This document shows positions 1-8,396 of a stretch of DNA of 24,091 nucleotides, piece by piece. The DNA lies in the NCBI GenBank assembly GCA_017429465.1, contig JAFROU010000072.1, positions 1-24,091 of the forward strand, given 5' to 3'. The notes beneath the pieces are model-generated. The model was given only the letters and a program-made list of their open reading frames with translations. It searched no databases and was not told the origin of the DNA. This DNA is from Candidatus Saccharimonadota bacterium (GTDB lineage Bacteria > Patescibacteria > Saccharimonadia > Saccharimonadales > Nanosyncoccaceae). Numbering within the stretch: position 1 is the first letter of the stretch; every line of letters begins with the position of its first letter. The translations under genes and the position numbers were made by a program.

Positions 1-155
1 CGCATATCCTCTTGTTTTTTCTCATCACGAGAGAAAATACGAATTTCTTTTAGCTCTATATCATCCTCAAGAAAACGATCAAGTACCTTGTTACCAAATG
101 AACCAGTACCCCCAGTAATTAGTAAAACTTTATCTTTAAACAAATCCCTTTTCAT
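1..155 (-). CDS. UDP-N-acetylglucosamine 4,6-dehydratase (CapE/FlaA1-type), 5' part only
   Basis: The first 51 residues of a short-chain dehydrogenase (extended SDR) are present; the rest lies off the left edge. The start reads MKRDLFKDKVLLITGGTGSF. It has the NAD-binding glycine motif GGTGSFG at about residues 15-21, and then IRIFSRDEKKQ at about 38-48, a stretch I associate with the CapE/PseB/FlaA1 family. These enzymes dehydrate and epimerise UDP-GlcNAc to a 4-keto-6-deoxy sugar nucleotide in the cytoplasm, the entry to FucNAc-type or pseudaminic-type sugars. The ATG at 155 follows an extended -10 box by seven bases, so the transcript should be leaderless. The family and the polysaccharide setting are secure; the exact product stereochemistry cannot be judged from the N-terminus. 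Confidence 0.85.
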   Translation of the reverse strand, partial: MKRDLFKDKVLLITGGTGSFGNKVLDRFLEDDIELKEIRIFSRDEKKQEDM

Positions 156-162
156 GACAGTA

Positions 163-171
163 ATTATATCA
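163..171 (-). promoter_or_regulatory. Extended -10 promoter of the 4,6-dehydratase gene
   Basis: On the minus strand TGATATAAT ends seven bases before the ATG at 155. That spacing puts the expected transcription start at or one base from the AUG. No SD lies between. Confidence 0.75.
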
Positions 172-188
172 TATTAAGAGTGAAACAA

Positions 189-1586
189 CTAGAAACGGAA
201 ATAGATAAACGGGTTATAGGAAGAGTTAATTAGAGCAAAAATACAAAGCACAAATAGGAGACAAAGAATAATATCTAAGGCTAATCTACCATAATGGTAA
301 GACAAAAGTTTACTCACAATCTTCTTCGAAATCGGAAACATAAATATTAGACCTATGATGACAAAGATGTAATAAGGGACAATCGAGAAATTATTACTAA
401 TAAAGCCAGAAAGAGTTCCGGTCGGGCTAAAGAAAGAAGTAATTATCAGCCGTAAGTCACCCATATTTTCAACTCGGAAGATGAGCCAGCCGATATTAAC
501 CACAGTGAACATTAACAGCCAAGCCAAAAAACGAGGCAGTTTTTCGATATATTTATGTAGAAACTGTTTTTCCGTTAAGAGAATAATGGCATAAAACACT
601 CCCCAAAGAATAAAATTCCAACTTGCACCATGCCATAACCCAGTCAGAAGCCAAACTACCAAAAAATTTCTGATCCATTTTATTTTTGGACAACGGTTAC
701 CGCCTAGAGGTATGTATAAATAATCCTTAAACCAAGTCGTCAGTGAAATATGCCAACGCTTCCAAAAATCCGTAATACTTGTAGCGGAATATGGATAATT
801 AAAGTTTTCGATAAAGTCAAAACCAAATATTTTTCCTAACCCTATAGCCATATCGCTATAACCAGAAAAATCATAGTATATTTGCAAAGTATAAGCGATT
901 AAAGCAACAATGATAACCACCGGCGTAAGTGCCACCTCAGACGGAGCATTAAAGACGCTATCTGCAATAATTGCCACGTTATTAGCAATCAAAACCTTTT
1001 TTATAAAGCCTAAAATAAAACGACGAAATCCATCACAAAACTTCTCCAGCGAATGCTTGCGCGAGACGAGTTGTTTTTTAACATCCGAATAGCGTACAAT
1101 TGGCCCAGCAATTAGCTGCGGAAAGAGGGCAATATAAGTCCCAAGTGTAAAAATATTTTTCTGGACAGCGACCTTTTTACGGTAAACATCAATCACATAT
1201 GACAAAATCTGGAAGGTGTAAAAACTAATTCCAATCGGAAGTATCAGATGGCGGCAGCTAAGATTAGTCTTAAACAGGAAATTGAAATTAACAATTGCAA
1301 AATCAAGATACTTAAAAACAAAGAGTGCACCAAGATTTACTAGCACTGTAATAATTAATAATAGTTTTCTTTTGCTGGTTTTAGATTTATCAATAGCAAT
1401 AGCAAGAAAATAATTAATAATGATAGAAAGTAACATTAAAACTATATATTTTGGCTCGCCCCACGCATAGAAAATCAGCGAAGCAATCAAAAGAATGAAG
1501 TTTTTATACTTATCTTTTACGATAAAATATAACGCTATTGTGAGCGGTAGAAATACAAAAAGAAAAGTCAGACTACTAAATAGCAT
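189..1586 (-). CDS. MBOAT-family O-acyltransferase (AlgI-like)
   Basis: A 465-residue multi-spanning membrane protein of the MBOAT family, related to alginate O-acetylase AlgI and to DltB. It starts MLFSSLTFLFVFLPL and carries the family marks: DFWKRWHIS at 273-281, YIPLGGNR at 291-298, and WHGASWNFILWG at 318-329, where His319 is the expected catalytic histidine. The family moves an acyl group, usually acetyl, across the membrane onto an extracytoplasmic glycan. Its start overlaps the stop of the DHHW gene by one base (TAATG), with a GGAG about seven bases before the ATG, so the two are translationally coupled. That pairing is typical of polysaccharide O-acetylation modules. The acceptor here is inferred to be the glycan of the neighbouring transferases. 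Length is normal for the family. Confidence 0.93.
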   Translation of the reverse strand: MLFSSLTFLFVFLPLTIALYFIVKDKYKNFILLIASLIFYAWGEPKYIVLMLLSIIINYFLAIAIDKSKTSKRKLLLIITVLVNLGALFVFKYLDFAIVNFNFLFKTNLSCRHLILPIGISFYTFQILSYVIDVYRKKVAVQKNIFTLGTYIALFPQLIAGPIVRYSDVKKQLVSRKHSLEKFCDGFRRFILGFIKKVLIANNVAIIADSVFNAPSEVALTPVVIIVALIAYTLQIYYDFSGYSDMAIGLGKIFGFDFIENFNYPYSATSITDFWKRWHISLTTWFKDYLYIPLGGNRCPKIKWIRNFLVVWLLTGLWHGASWNFILWGVFYAIILLTEKQFLHKYIEKLPRFLAWLLMFTVVNIGWLIFRVENMGDLRLIITSFFSPTGTLSGFISNNFSIVPYYIFVIIGLIFMFPISKKIVSKLLSYHYGRLALDIILCLLFVLCIFALINSSYNPFIYFRF

Positions 1587-2791
1587 TACGGCTCCAATCC
1601 TTGATGTGTTGAAGTGTCACGGATAAACGTCGGGCTAATCAGGAGTAGTGTCTTATTAATGTGGTTTTTTTCAAGATATTCTTCTAGCTTAAAATCTTGC
1701 CCAAAGATAGTCTTATATCGACGAAGATCAATAATAAAGGTTTTATTATAATGCGAAGCAATTAACTCATTAACGGCGTTGCTATAGGAGTTAGATATTA
1801 TTAATAGGTTATCCTTTTGGCTTTGTCTAAAATCATAGATAATCTCACCTTCGTCAGGACCATAAAAGAATGCATAGGTGTTTTCGACGTCCTCAGATAC
1901 ATAATTATGATTGATATAATCACTATAGTGCCCATAAGTAGCCGGCAGCCCGTTAATAACCGTTGAATGAGGCGGCAGATTAAAGGTGTAATAATTAAAC
2001 TCTTCCTGATAGTCATAGTTGTTGGTATTTCTGGCATGCGAGCCAAAGAAAGCCTCATGGTTGCTTTGTTCGCTTGTAGGCTCCAATGGCTGGTCACTCA
2101 AGTTTAAGAGTTTATGAATTGCTAGATAACCCTGATAAGAGCCAAAATTATTCCAATGGTGATCAGTTTTATAAAAATACGGCTTATAAGCTGCATAATT
2201 ATCAAAATTAAGTGAAGCTAGATGATAATTACCAGTAAGGTTTTGTTTCAAAATATCATCATAATCAACTACCTTTTGATTTGTTTCAAAGTTATAAACT
2301 GAAGAATCATTAACAAAATAATAATAGGCGTCAGTTAACTTATTAATATGATTATAGATTTGAAGATTATTTGCCACGATACCGGTTTGTTCGTCTGTGA
2401 GTGGTTCTGGGTAATAGACGATGTAGTCCTCACAATTAAAAGTGCCACGGCGACGATCAACCGAGTTTACAAGCTCTAAATAATGGTTCTGGCAGACTGA
2501 TTCACCTAAGGAAAAAGACGGAATATTACCAATGAGCTTAGCATAAAGAACGCGAATTCTTTCACTACCAATAAACTGGTCAGATAAAGCACTCTCAAAA
2601 TTATCCTGAAAACTCCCGTCTATAAAAGACTTAATCGTGAAATGAGGAAAAGTCGTAAGCGTGCGATTTTCAGTTTTTGATATAGTTTTTTCAGTCTTGA
2701 TGAGAGTGAGCAATCCAAAAAGAAAAATTACAACAATTGCTGCTAAAAAAATATAATTCTCTGTTTTTTTAAATCCTCGCTTTTTTTTCAT
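1586..2791 (-). CDS. DHHW/AlgJ-AlgX-like protein, polysaccharide O-acetylation partner
   Basis: A 401-residue protein with a basic N-terminus, one membrane segment at about residues 13-31, and an extracytoplasmic body. The motif DHHWN at 210-214, preceded by YFYKTD, is the signature of the DHHW/AlgJ/AlgX (SGNH-like) families. These take acetyl groups handed over by the MBOAT protein and place them on the sugar. The segment near 330-335 (LLIISNSYSN) is a plausible nucleophile block of the SGNH-like fold, because AlgX-type proteins carry their serine in a similar D-S-F/Y setting; I am less sure of that residue. The gene has its own extended -10 box and should be leaderless. It overlaps the MBOAT start by one base. 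The family is well supported; the acetylated sugar is unknown. Confidence 0.88.
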   Translation of the reverse strand: MKKKRGFKKTENYIFLAAIVVIFLFGLLTLIKTEKTISKTENRTLTTFPHFTIKSFIDGSFQDNFESALSDQFIGSERIRVLYAKLIGNIPSFSLGESVCQNHYLELVNSVDRRRGTFNCEDYIVYYPEPLTDEQTGIVANNLQIYNHINKLTDAYYYFVNDSSVYNFETNQKVVDYDDILKQNLTGNYHLASLNFDNYAAYKPYFYKTDHHWNNFGSYQGYLAIHKLLNLSDQPLEPTSEQSNHEAFFGSHARNTNNYDYQEEFNYYTFNLPPHSTVINGLPATYGHYSDYINHNYVSEDVENTYAFFYGPDEGEIIYDFRQSQKDNLLIISNSYSNAVNELIASHYNKTFIIDLRRYKTIFGQDFKLEEYLEKNHINKTLLLISPTFIRDTSTHQGLEP

Positions 2792-2799
2792 CTGAAAAG

Positions 2800-2808
2800 A
2801 TTATATCA
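2800..2808 (-). promoter_or_regulatory. Extended -10 promoter of the DHHW-MBOAT operon
   Basis: Minus-strand TGATATAAT ends eight bases before the ATG at 2791. The GT4 gene upstream ends at 2811, so the box sits in the 19-base gap and gives the O-acetylation pair its own promoter. Confidence 0.72.
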
Positions 2809-2810
2809 CA

Positions 2811-3932
2811 CTAGGCTAGGATTTTATCCCACGCTTGCCTTACGGAGCCTTGGCTATAATTATTAATATCTTGGTTAATTACCCCTTGGACAGTCTTCAA
2901 TTTTTCCTTATTATTAAGAGCGAAGATAATTTTATCCGCCATTTCAAAAATATCATCCTCTTTAATTAAATAACCATTTCTAGAATTAATTTGTGCACGA
3001 GCGCCAGAGGCTCGACTAAAAGCGATACATGGCAGTCCATAGCTCATCGCTTCAGTTAAAACAAGGCCAAAAGCTTCGGTCCTTGAAGTCAAAACGAAGA
3101 GCGAACTATTGTAATAGTATTCGGCAATTTTATCCTGAGTCATAAAGCCAGGTAAAGAAATAACGTCTTCAAGGCCCATGGTCTTCACCTTTCTACTTAC
3201 ATAATCAAACGTTATACCATCGCCAATGATCGTAAGATGTGCTTGTGGTAATTTGCGGTGAACGATCGCCATAACATCCACCAAAGTCTCGAAATCTTTT
3301 TCCGGAACGAAACGACCAACAGAGATAATATTATCTGTGTCTAATGCCGCTTTCTCTACCGGAATGTTAGCTAGAGGATTATTGATCTTGTGACACTTGA
3401 CAGCGGTCCTTGAAGTATAAAATTCCTTTAGTTCATCAGTTGCAACAACAAGATGATTAAAGCCATTAACAGACTCGATTAATTCTTTAATATAAACTGG
3501 GTTATTTTGATGATAATTATGGTCAGTGGCAATTTTTACTGCATTGCCGTGATAATACTTTCCGATTAGGGAACTAAAAACAGCGCGGTCCGTAATAATA
3601 TAGTCAGTGTTAAGTGTTTGCAAAAAATTTTTAAACACTTTTTCTCTTGTAGAATCAATTTTCTTACGGCGAACTAATTCCTTCGGAATTCGGTGCCACT
3701 TCAAACCAAGAAGGATCTTTTTCATCGAAATTTCTTTTGGCTGGTTAGAAGTTAAAAAGATAACTTTAACATTTTTTGGCAACGGAAAAGCGAGCGTGTC
3801 GGAAGCTTTGCCATAGTTTGCAACAATCTCGACAGCATAATCGTTAGAAAACATCTCTGAAAGTGTTGAGACAAAACGTTCAATGCCGCCAGGTGTCTTT
3901 AGCTGCATCGTAAAGATGGTTATTTTTTTCAT
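2811..3932 (-). CDS. Glycosyltransferase family 4 (GT-B)
   Basis: A 373-residue GT-B glycosyltransferase of family 4. The N-terminal half has PGGIERFVSTLSEMF at about 14-28, the usual glycine-rich acceptor-side loop. The C-terminal half has VGRFVPEKDFETLV at about 205-218, and the donor-binding E-x7-E block EAFGLVLTEAMSYGLPCIAF at about 286-305 (Glu286 and Glu294). It should transfer a sugar from a nucleotide donor to a lipid-linked glycan at the cytoplasmic face. The start shares ATGA with the stop of the exporter ATPase upstream (four-base overlap), so it is the third gene of the permease-ATPase-GT4 unit. The SD is weak (AAAGGG close to the ATG). Sugar specificity cannot be read from the sequence. 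Confidence 0.93.
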   Translation of the reverse strand: MKKITIFTMQLKTPGGIERFVSTLSEMFSNDYAVEIVANYGKASDTLAFPLPKNVKVIFLTSNQPKEISMKKILLGLKWHRIPKELVRRKKIDSTREKVFKNFLQTLNTDYIITDRAVFSSLIGKYYHGNAVKIATDHNYHQNNPVYIKELIESVNGFNHLVVATDELKEFYTSRTAVKCHKINNPLANIPVEKAALDTDNIISVGRFVPEKDFETLVDVMAIVHRKLPQAHLTIIGDGITFDYVSRKVKTMGLEDVISLPGFMTQDKIAEYYYNSSLFVLTSRTEAFGLVLTEAMSYGLPCIAFSRASGARAQINSRNGYLIKEDDIFEMADKIIFALNNKEKLKTVQGVINQDINNYSQGSVRQAWDKILA

Positions 3933-4678
3933 TTTCCCTTTATACCAAGTATTTTATTATAAGCGTCGGCAACTTTATTTGGATCACCATCCATAGCTAT
4001 CTTGCCGTCATCAAGCAAAATCGCTCTATCGCAGAACTTTCTAACATTTTCCATCGCATGCGTAACTAGCACCACAGTTTGATTGCCATGAAGGGAAGCA
4101 AAGTAATCGTTACATTTTTGTTGAAATGCCGCGTCGCCAACTGCTAGCACCTCATCAAGCAGTAGGATGTCGCCTTTTGCACGAATTGCAATTGAAAAGG
4201 CCAGACGCACCTGCATACCAGACGAAAAGTTCTTCAGTTTCTGATCCATAAACGGTTCTAGCTCGGCAAATTTTACAATCTCATCATACATTTTGTCCAT
4301 TTCGGCATTAGAAAAACCAAGTAGAGCTCCATTTAGATACACATTTTCACGGCCAGTTAATTCTGGATTAAAACCTACACCGAGTTCAATAAATGGCACC
4401 AAATTGCCATTAATCTGTACAGACCCTTTCTCAGGAAAATAGATTTCAGCAAGAGTTTTAAGGAGAGTAGATTTGCCAGATCCGTTTCGTCCAACAATGC
4501 CAACAAACTGCCCCTTCTTAATTTCAAAACTTATACCCTTCAGAACTTTCTGTTCTGTATAACCCTTTTTTCCACGTAAACGATTAAAGATTGCCTGTTT
4601 CAATCCCCAAGCGCGTTCTGTTGGCAGCCTAAAGCTCTTATGAAGGTTAGTTACTCTAATTGCCACGTCGTCACTCAT
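3929..4678 (-). CDS. ABC transporter ATPase for polysaccharide/teichoic-acid export (Wzt/TagH type)
   Basis: A 249-residue ATP-binding subunit. Walker A is GRNGSGKST at 63-71, the signature is FSSGMQ at 151-156, Walker B is ILLLDE at 171-176, and the H-loop histidine is His207. The sequence around them, including the block before the signature (ENVYLNGALLGFSNAEM), matches the Wzt/TagH/KpsT exporters. The protein ends soon after the nucleotide-binding domain, so it lacks the C-terminal carbohydrate-binding domain of O9a-type Wzt. That suggests no recognition of a modified chain end. It starts on the stop of the permease (TAATG) with a GGAGG just before the ATG, and shares ATGA with the GT4 downstream. 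Confidence 0.95.
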   Translation of the reverse strand: MSDDVAIRVTNLHKSFRLPTERAWGLKQAIFNRLRGKKGYTEQKVLKGISFEIKKGQFVGIVGRNGSGKSTLLKTLAEIYFPEKGSVQINGNLVPFIELGVGFNPELTGRENVYLNGALLGFSNAEMDKMYDEIVKFAELEPFMDQKLKNFSSGMQVRLAFSIAIRAKGDILLLDEVLAVGDAAFQQKCNDYFASLHGNQTVVLVTHAMENVRKFCDRAILLDDGKIAMDGDPNKVADAYNKILGIKGK

Positions 4679-5490
4679 TACACTTCCTCCGCAAACTTCT
4701 TTGATTTCTTTCTAAAGTAGAGTGCACCGCATAGTAAAACGAGCACCACAAGAGCAATCGGAATCATTTTTATCATTGATCCATTAATATAATTCCAAGT
4801 CGTCATTGACTCAGTTGTAATCAAATAATAACGAACATCCTGAATCACCTGAGCGATTGGGTTAAGCAAAATAACTTTTGCTGCTAGTGCGCTCGAACTT
4901 GCTACCATCGTAATTGGATAAATAATTGGCACGGCATAGAATAACGCTTGCACCAAAACATCCCAAATTGACGTGATATCGCGATATTTCACGTTGATAG
5001 CGCCAAGCAGAAAAGCGATACCGAGTGAAAGACAGTATAGTTCAACTATAAAGATTGGTACCACCAACCAAGACCAACTTGGTGAAACGCCATTGATCAG
5101 GGCAAAGATTATAATAACAACTAGATTTATTAAAAGATTAATTACGGCAGTTAAAGTTGATGAAACCACCACAATATATTTTGGAAAGCTAATCTTGCGT
5201 AGAAGATCACCACGAATCACAATTGCTTGAATCCCTTGGCTAGTACATTCAGTGAAGAAGCTCCAAAGAGTAGTACCAGTTAAAAGATAAACTGGGTAAT
5301 GTGGAATGTCACCACCAATCTTGAGCAGTTTTGCAAACACTATATAAAGAATTGCAAACATCATGAGAGGGCGTAATAGCGCCCATAAATAACCAAGCAC
5401 TGAACCTTGGTAGCGCAATTTAAAATCAGTTTTAGTTAGTTCTTTCAATAAAATACGGTTTCGTCTATTTAAGACCTTAGGGATACTCAT
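4678..5490 (-). CDS. ABC-2 type permease for polysaccharide/teichoic-acid export (Wzm/TagG type)
   Basis: A 270-residue membrane subunit of the ABC-2 (Wzm/TagG/RfbA) family with about six hydrophobic segments. The start includes LKELTKTDFKLRYQGSVLGY at 15-34, the cytoplasmic coupling and entry segment typical of this family, followed by LWALLRPLMMFAILYIVF. Later marks are GTTLWSFFTECTSQG and NVKYRDITSIW. With the ATPase downstream it should move a lipid-linked glycan across the cytoplasmic membrane. It is the first gene of the permease-ATPase-GT4 operon. The ATG at 5490 sits seven bases from an extended -10 box (TGC-TAAAAT), so it should be leaderless. Its 38-base gap with the divergent GT2 gene holds both promoters. 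Confidence 0.94.
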   Translation of the reverse strand: MSIPKVLNRRNRILLKELTKTDFKLRYQGSVLGYLWALLRPLMMFAILYIVFAKLLKIGGDIPHYPVYLLTGTTLWSFFTECTSQGIQAIVIRGDLLRKISFPKYIVVVSSTLTAVINLLINLVVIIIFALINGVSPSWSWLVVPIFIVELYCLSLGIAFLLGAINVKYRDITSIWDVLVQALFYAVPIIYPITMVASSSALAAKVILLNPIAQVIQDVRYYLITTESMTTWNYINGSMIKMIPIALVVLVLLCGALYFRKKSKKFAEEV

Positions 5491-5497
5491 ATGAACT

Positions 5498-5506
5498 ATT
5501 TTAGCA
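5498..5506 (-). promoter_or_regulatory. Extended -10 promoter of the exporter operon
   Basis: Minus-strand TGCTAAAAT ends seven bases before the ATG at 5490. It lies back to back with the plus-strand box of the GT2 gene at 5512-5520, without overlap. Confidence 0.68.
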
Positions 5507-5511
5507 TAAAA

Positions 5512-5520
5512 TGTTATAAT
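5512..5520 (+). promoter_or_regulatory. Extended -10 promoter of the first GT2 gene
   Basis: TGTTATAAT ends eight bases before the ATG at 5529, in the 38-base divergent gap. There is no SD between box and start codon, so a leaderless or near-leaderless mRNA is predicted. Confidence 0.73.
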
Positions 5521-5528
5521 TAGCGCAT

Positions 5529-6353
5529 ATGCAACCGCTTGTGTCTATTATTATTCCAGTCTTTAATACCGGCAAAGCTGCCCTTAAACTGGCACAGTCC
5601 TTAATTAAAGACACCTATAAAAATCTCGAAATTATTCTCATCGATGATGGCTCAGAAGACGACAGCCTTAATGTTTTAAAAACGCTTACTGATAAAAGAA
5701 TTCACCTATACCATCAAGACAACTCTGGCCCATCCAGCGCTCGCAACCTAGGTATTAAAAAATCGAGTGGCAAATACCTTCTCTTTATTGATTCAGATGA
5801 TACAGTTTCACCCGACTTTATTTCCGAAATGGTCAAAACTATCGAACTTTCAAACACTGCTATAGCCGTCACTGGATTTAAATATCATCATGTAAAAACT
5901 AATATGACTGAAATAGTTCACACCAATGAACTCGCGCCGCAAAAAGCGAACGAAAGCTTTAAGTCTTATATCATGCGTTTACTTTATAGCGATGGCCGGA
6001 TGTACGCTGCTTTTAATAAGATTTTTATTGCTAAAGTGATTAAAGACCACCATATTAAGTTTGATGCTAAAATGTCATATGGCGAGGATACAAAGTTTGT
6101 TTTAGACTATTTATCTCACGCAGATGGAATAATAAGGTTTATTTTAAAACCACTATACACCTACAACTCCGGAACTGAAACTAGTATTGCTAGTAAAGGA
6201 AGTGCCAAATGGTCCAATTGGAAGGCCTGCTACAATAATCTTAAAAAATGGGTGGGGAAACATCCCTCAACCCAAGAAAAAATTCGTCTCTATCGTATTT
6301 ATTGGCATTGGCATAAATCGTGCCTCGGTGCTAAGCTTCGGTTACATATATAA
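5529..6353 (+). CDS. Glycosyltransferase family 2 (GT-A)
   Basis: A 274-residue GT-A transferase of family 2. It opens with PLVSIIIPVFNTG. The nucleotide-binding acidic motif DDGS lies at 39-42, a PSSARNLGI stretch at about 68-76, and the DxD-type metal site DSDD at 88-91. The part after residue 100 is shorter and more variable, as expected for the acceptor side. No membrane segment is evident, so it should act at the cytoplasmic face on a lipid-linked acceptor. A paralogue follows immediately (6375), so the two probably add successive sugars. Donor and acceptor are unknown. The ATG has an extended -10 box just upstream and no SD. Confidence 0.93.
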   Translation: MQPLVSIIIPVFNTGKAALKLAQSLIKDTYKNLEIILIDDGSEDDSLNVLKTLTDKRIHLYHQDNSGPSSARNLGIKKSSGKYLLFIDSDDTVSPDFISEMVKTIELSNTAIAVTGFKYHHVKTNMTEIVHTNELAPQKANESFKSYIMRLLYSDGRMYAAFNKIFIAKVIKDHHIKFDAKMSYGEDTKFVLDYLSHADGIIRFILKPLYTYNSGTETSIASKGSAKWSNWKACYNNLKKWVGKHPSTQEKIRLYRIYWHWHKSCLGAKLRLHI

Positions 6354-6359
6354 TATATA

Positions 6360-6368
6360 TGCTACAAT
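6360..6368 (+). promoter_or_regulatory. Extended -10 promoter of the second GT2 gene
   Basis: TGCTACAAT ends six bases before the ATG at 6375. That spacing would make the A of AUG the +1 base. The second transferase can therefore be transcribed separately from the first, only 21 bases downstream of its stop. Confidence 0.68.
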
Positions 6369-6374
6369 AAAGAC

Positions 6375-7355
6375 ATGAAGCAACCACTCGTCTCGGTCAT
6401 TATTCCAGTTTATAATACTAAACGCTACCTCAAAACTTGCGTTGAGTCAGTCCTAAACCAAACTTACAAAGAACTAGAAATAGTCCTAGTCGACGACGGC
6501 TCTACTGACGGCAGTGATAAAATGTGCAACGAATATCAAAAGAAAGATGATCGTATTATCGTCATCCATAAACCAAACGGTGGGTTGAGCAGCGCCAGAA
6601 ATCGCGGTCTTGATATTTGCACGGGCGAGTACGTGACGTTTGTTGATTCGGACGATTATATAGATCCAGATTTTATTGAATATACAGTTAAACTCGCCAA
6701 AGAGCACAATGCTAAACTGGCAGTTTGCGCCCATAATGAGAAAAATGAGCATGGCAAACCAAAAAACTTTGGTAAAGGCCAAGAAGAAGCTTGCTTTAAA
6801 ACTGATGAGTGCCTAGAGCGGATGCTACTTGAGAAGGGCTTCATGGTTTCGACTTGTTCTAAACTTTATCAAACTAAACTTTTCAAGGATGTCCGTTTTC
6901 CAGTTGGTAAGCTCCACGAAGATGTTGGTGTCACTTATAAGCTAATACTCAAATGTCCAAAAATAGCCTATGGGCCAGAGCCGAAATACACTTATTTTCA
7001 ACGCAAGGGCTCAATTACTAAAAGCGCATTTAATATCCAAAAGTTTGATTTACTTGTTCTAACTGACCAAATGTGCAACGACATCGACGCCGAATATCCA
7101 AAACTCAAGGATGTTACTAATAAGCGCCGGATGCACGCTCGCTTTAGCATTCTTAGGCAGATGGTTAATAGTAGCCTTACCCCTGAATTAAAACAGCAAC
7201 AACAAAGCGTAGTCCAGTATCTCAAAAATCATAAAGACTACATCCTAAAGAATCCAAAAGCTACCTTGCGCGACAAAATCGCTATGCGTTCACTTCTACT
7301 TGGTAAGGGTTGTTTTAAATTATCCTGGAATATTTATTCAAAGATCCGTCATTAA
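6375..7355 (+). CDS. Glycosyltransferase family 2 (GT-A), paralogue of the preceding gene
   Basis: A 326-residue family-2 transferase. The N-terminus PLVSVIIPVYNTKRYLKTCV is followed by DDGS at 40-43, GGLSSARNRGLD at about 69-80, and the metal site DSDD at 91-94. A C-terminal part of about 200 residues includes LHEDVGVTYKL, which resembles the acceptor/general-base (ED) region of GT2 enzymes such as EpsJ or CpsI types. It closely parallels the upstream transferase over the first 100 residues, suggesting tandem duplication. Its stop overlaps the galE stop on the other strand by four bases, leaving no room for a terminator between the convergent genes. Confidence 0.93.
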   Translation: MKQPLVSVIIPVYNTKRYLKTCVESVLNQTYKELEIVLVDDGSTDGSDKMCNEYQKKDDRIIVIHKPNGGLSSARNRGLDICTGEYVTFVDSDDYIDPDFIEYTVKLAKEHNAKLAVCAHNEKNEHGKPKNFGKGQEEACFKTDECLERMLLEKGFMVSTCSKLYQTKLFKDVRFPVGKLHEDVGVTYKLILKCPKIAYGPEPKYTYFQRKGSITKSAFNIQKFDLLVLTDQMCNDIDAEYPKLKDVTNKRRMHARFSILRQMVNSSLTPELKQQQQSVVQYLKNHKDYILKNPKATLRDKIAMRSLLLGKGCFKLSWNIYSKIRH

Positions 7356-8359
7356 TTATTATAATGATCTAAGTAATTAATAGTGTCACGCATTGCGTCG
7401 TCAATCGTGAGTTCTGCCTTCCAGCCGAGTTCACGCTCGGCCTTTGATGGGTCGGCACAGAGTTCTGGTAAATCACCTGCTCGACGACCAACTATCTTAT
7501 ATGGTAACTGTTTGTTACTTGCACGTTCAAACGCTGCAATCATCTCTTTTACAGACGTTCCTTTACCAGTGCCAAGGTTGTATATTTCGACTCCCGGTTT
7601 CATTTTTTCAATTACTGAAAGATGACCTTTAGCTAAATCTACCACGTGAATGTAATCACGAATACAAGTGCCATCTGGTGTTGGGTAATCATCGCCAAAG
7701 ACAGACAACTCTGGTAGTCCACCAGTTGCTACTCGCATAATAATTGGCATGAGGTTATTTGGAATATCATTTGGATCTTCACCTATGAGTCCAGACTCAT
7801 GCGCACCAATTGGATTAAAATAACGCAGTAGACTCACTTGCATGTTTTTATCGGCTGCGGCTACATCAGTTAGAATTCTCTCAATCATGAATTTGGTTTG
7901 GCCGTAAGGATTGGTAATACCAAGTCCTGTCGTCATCGTTTCATCCATGAGCGTTACATCCTGTGTGCCGTAAACAGTTGCAGAAGAAGAAAAAACAATC
8001 TTTTTAACTTGATGCTTTTGCATGCACTTTAGTAGATTAATGGTCCCAACCAGATTATTTTCGTAATAACGTAAAGGCTGTTCTACAGATTCACCAACTG
8101 CCTTTAAGCCAGCAAAGTGCATTACTAAATCGTATTGATTCTCATCAAATAACCTGTCGACCGCTGCTTCGTCAAGCAAATCTATTTTATAAAAACCAGG
8201 ACGCTTCCCAGTTATCTCTTCAATTTTATCTAGGACAGTTATCTTACTGTTAAAGAGATTATCAAGAATATCAACGTCATACCCCGCCTTAAATAATTCA
8301 ACAGTTGTGTGTGAGCCAATATAGCCCGTCCCCCCAGTAACCAAAATCTTCTTATTCAT
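7352..8359 (-). CDS. galE: UDP-glucose 4-epimerase
   Basis: A 335-residue extended SDR enzyme that interconverts UDP-glucose and UDP-galactose (some members also UDP-GlcNAc/GalNAc). The NAD-binding loop GGTGYIGSH is at 9-17, HFAGLKAVGESVEQPL at 81-96, the serine block FSSSATVYG at 123-131, and the catalytic YGQTK gives Tyr152 and Lys156. Length is normal. I place the start at the ATG at 8359, not at the in-frame ATG at 8377. The proteins of this family begin with a short basic stretch before ILVTGG. The 8377 start would also sit upstream of the extended -10 box, which ends six bases before 8359. It should supply UDP-Gal or UDP-GalNAc for the glycan made here. Confidence 0.95.
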   Translation of the reverse strand: MNKKILVTGGTGYIGSHTTVELFKAGYDVDILDNLFNSKITVLDKIEEITGKRPGFYKIDLLDEAAVDRLFDENQYDLVMHFAGLKAVGESVEQPLRYYENNLVGTINLLKCMQKHQVKKIVFSSSATVYGTQDVTLMDETMTTGLGITNPYGQTKFMIERILTDVAAADKNMQVSLLRYFNPIGAHESGLIGEDPNDIPNNLMPIIMRVATGGLPELSVFGDDYPTPDGTCIRDYIHVVDLAKGHLSVIEKMKPGVEIYNLGTGKGTSVKEMIAAFERASNKQLPYKIVGRRAGDLPELCADPSKAERELGWKAELTIDDAMRDTINYLDHYNN

Positions 8360-8374
8360 GGTATAATTGTAGCA
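8359..8374. promoter_or_regulatory. Overlapping divergent promoters of galE and glmS
   Basis: Plus-strand TGGTATAAT (8359-8367) serves glmS; minus-strand TGCTACAAT (8366-8374) serves galE. The two hexamers share two bases and form the near-palindrome TATAATTGTA at 8362-8371. The galE box ends six bases from its ATG. The glmS box leaves a leader of about 23 bases that carries an SD. Only one polymerase could open this site at a time. Confidence 0.75.
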
Positions 8375-8385
8375 CATCTATTTTT

Positions 8386-8392
8386 AAGGAGG
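8386..8392 (+). promoter_or_regulatory. Shine-Dalgarno of glmS
   Basis: AAGGAGG lies four bases before the ATG at 8397. It is one of the few first genes in the window with a true leader and SD, in contrast to its divergent neighbour galE. Confidence 0.85.
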
Positions 8393-8396
8393 AATT

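Noticed and set aside
8360..8377. Earlier in-frame ATG for galE at 8377
   Set aside because: It would add MCYNYT, which the family lacks, and it lies upstream of the extended -10 box that serves the 8359 start.
8374..8396. glmS ribozyme before glmS
   Set aside because: The leader is only about 23 bases, far too short.
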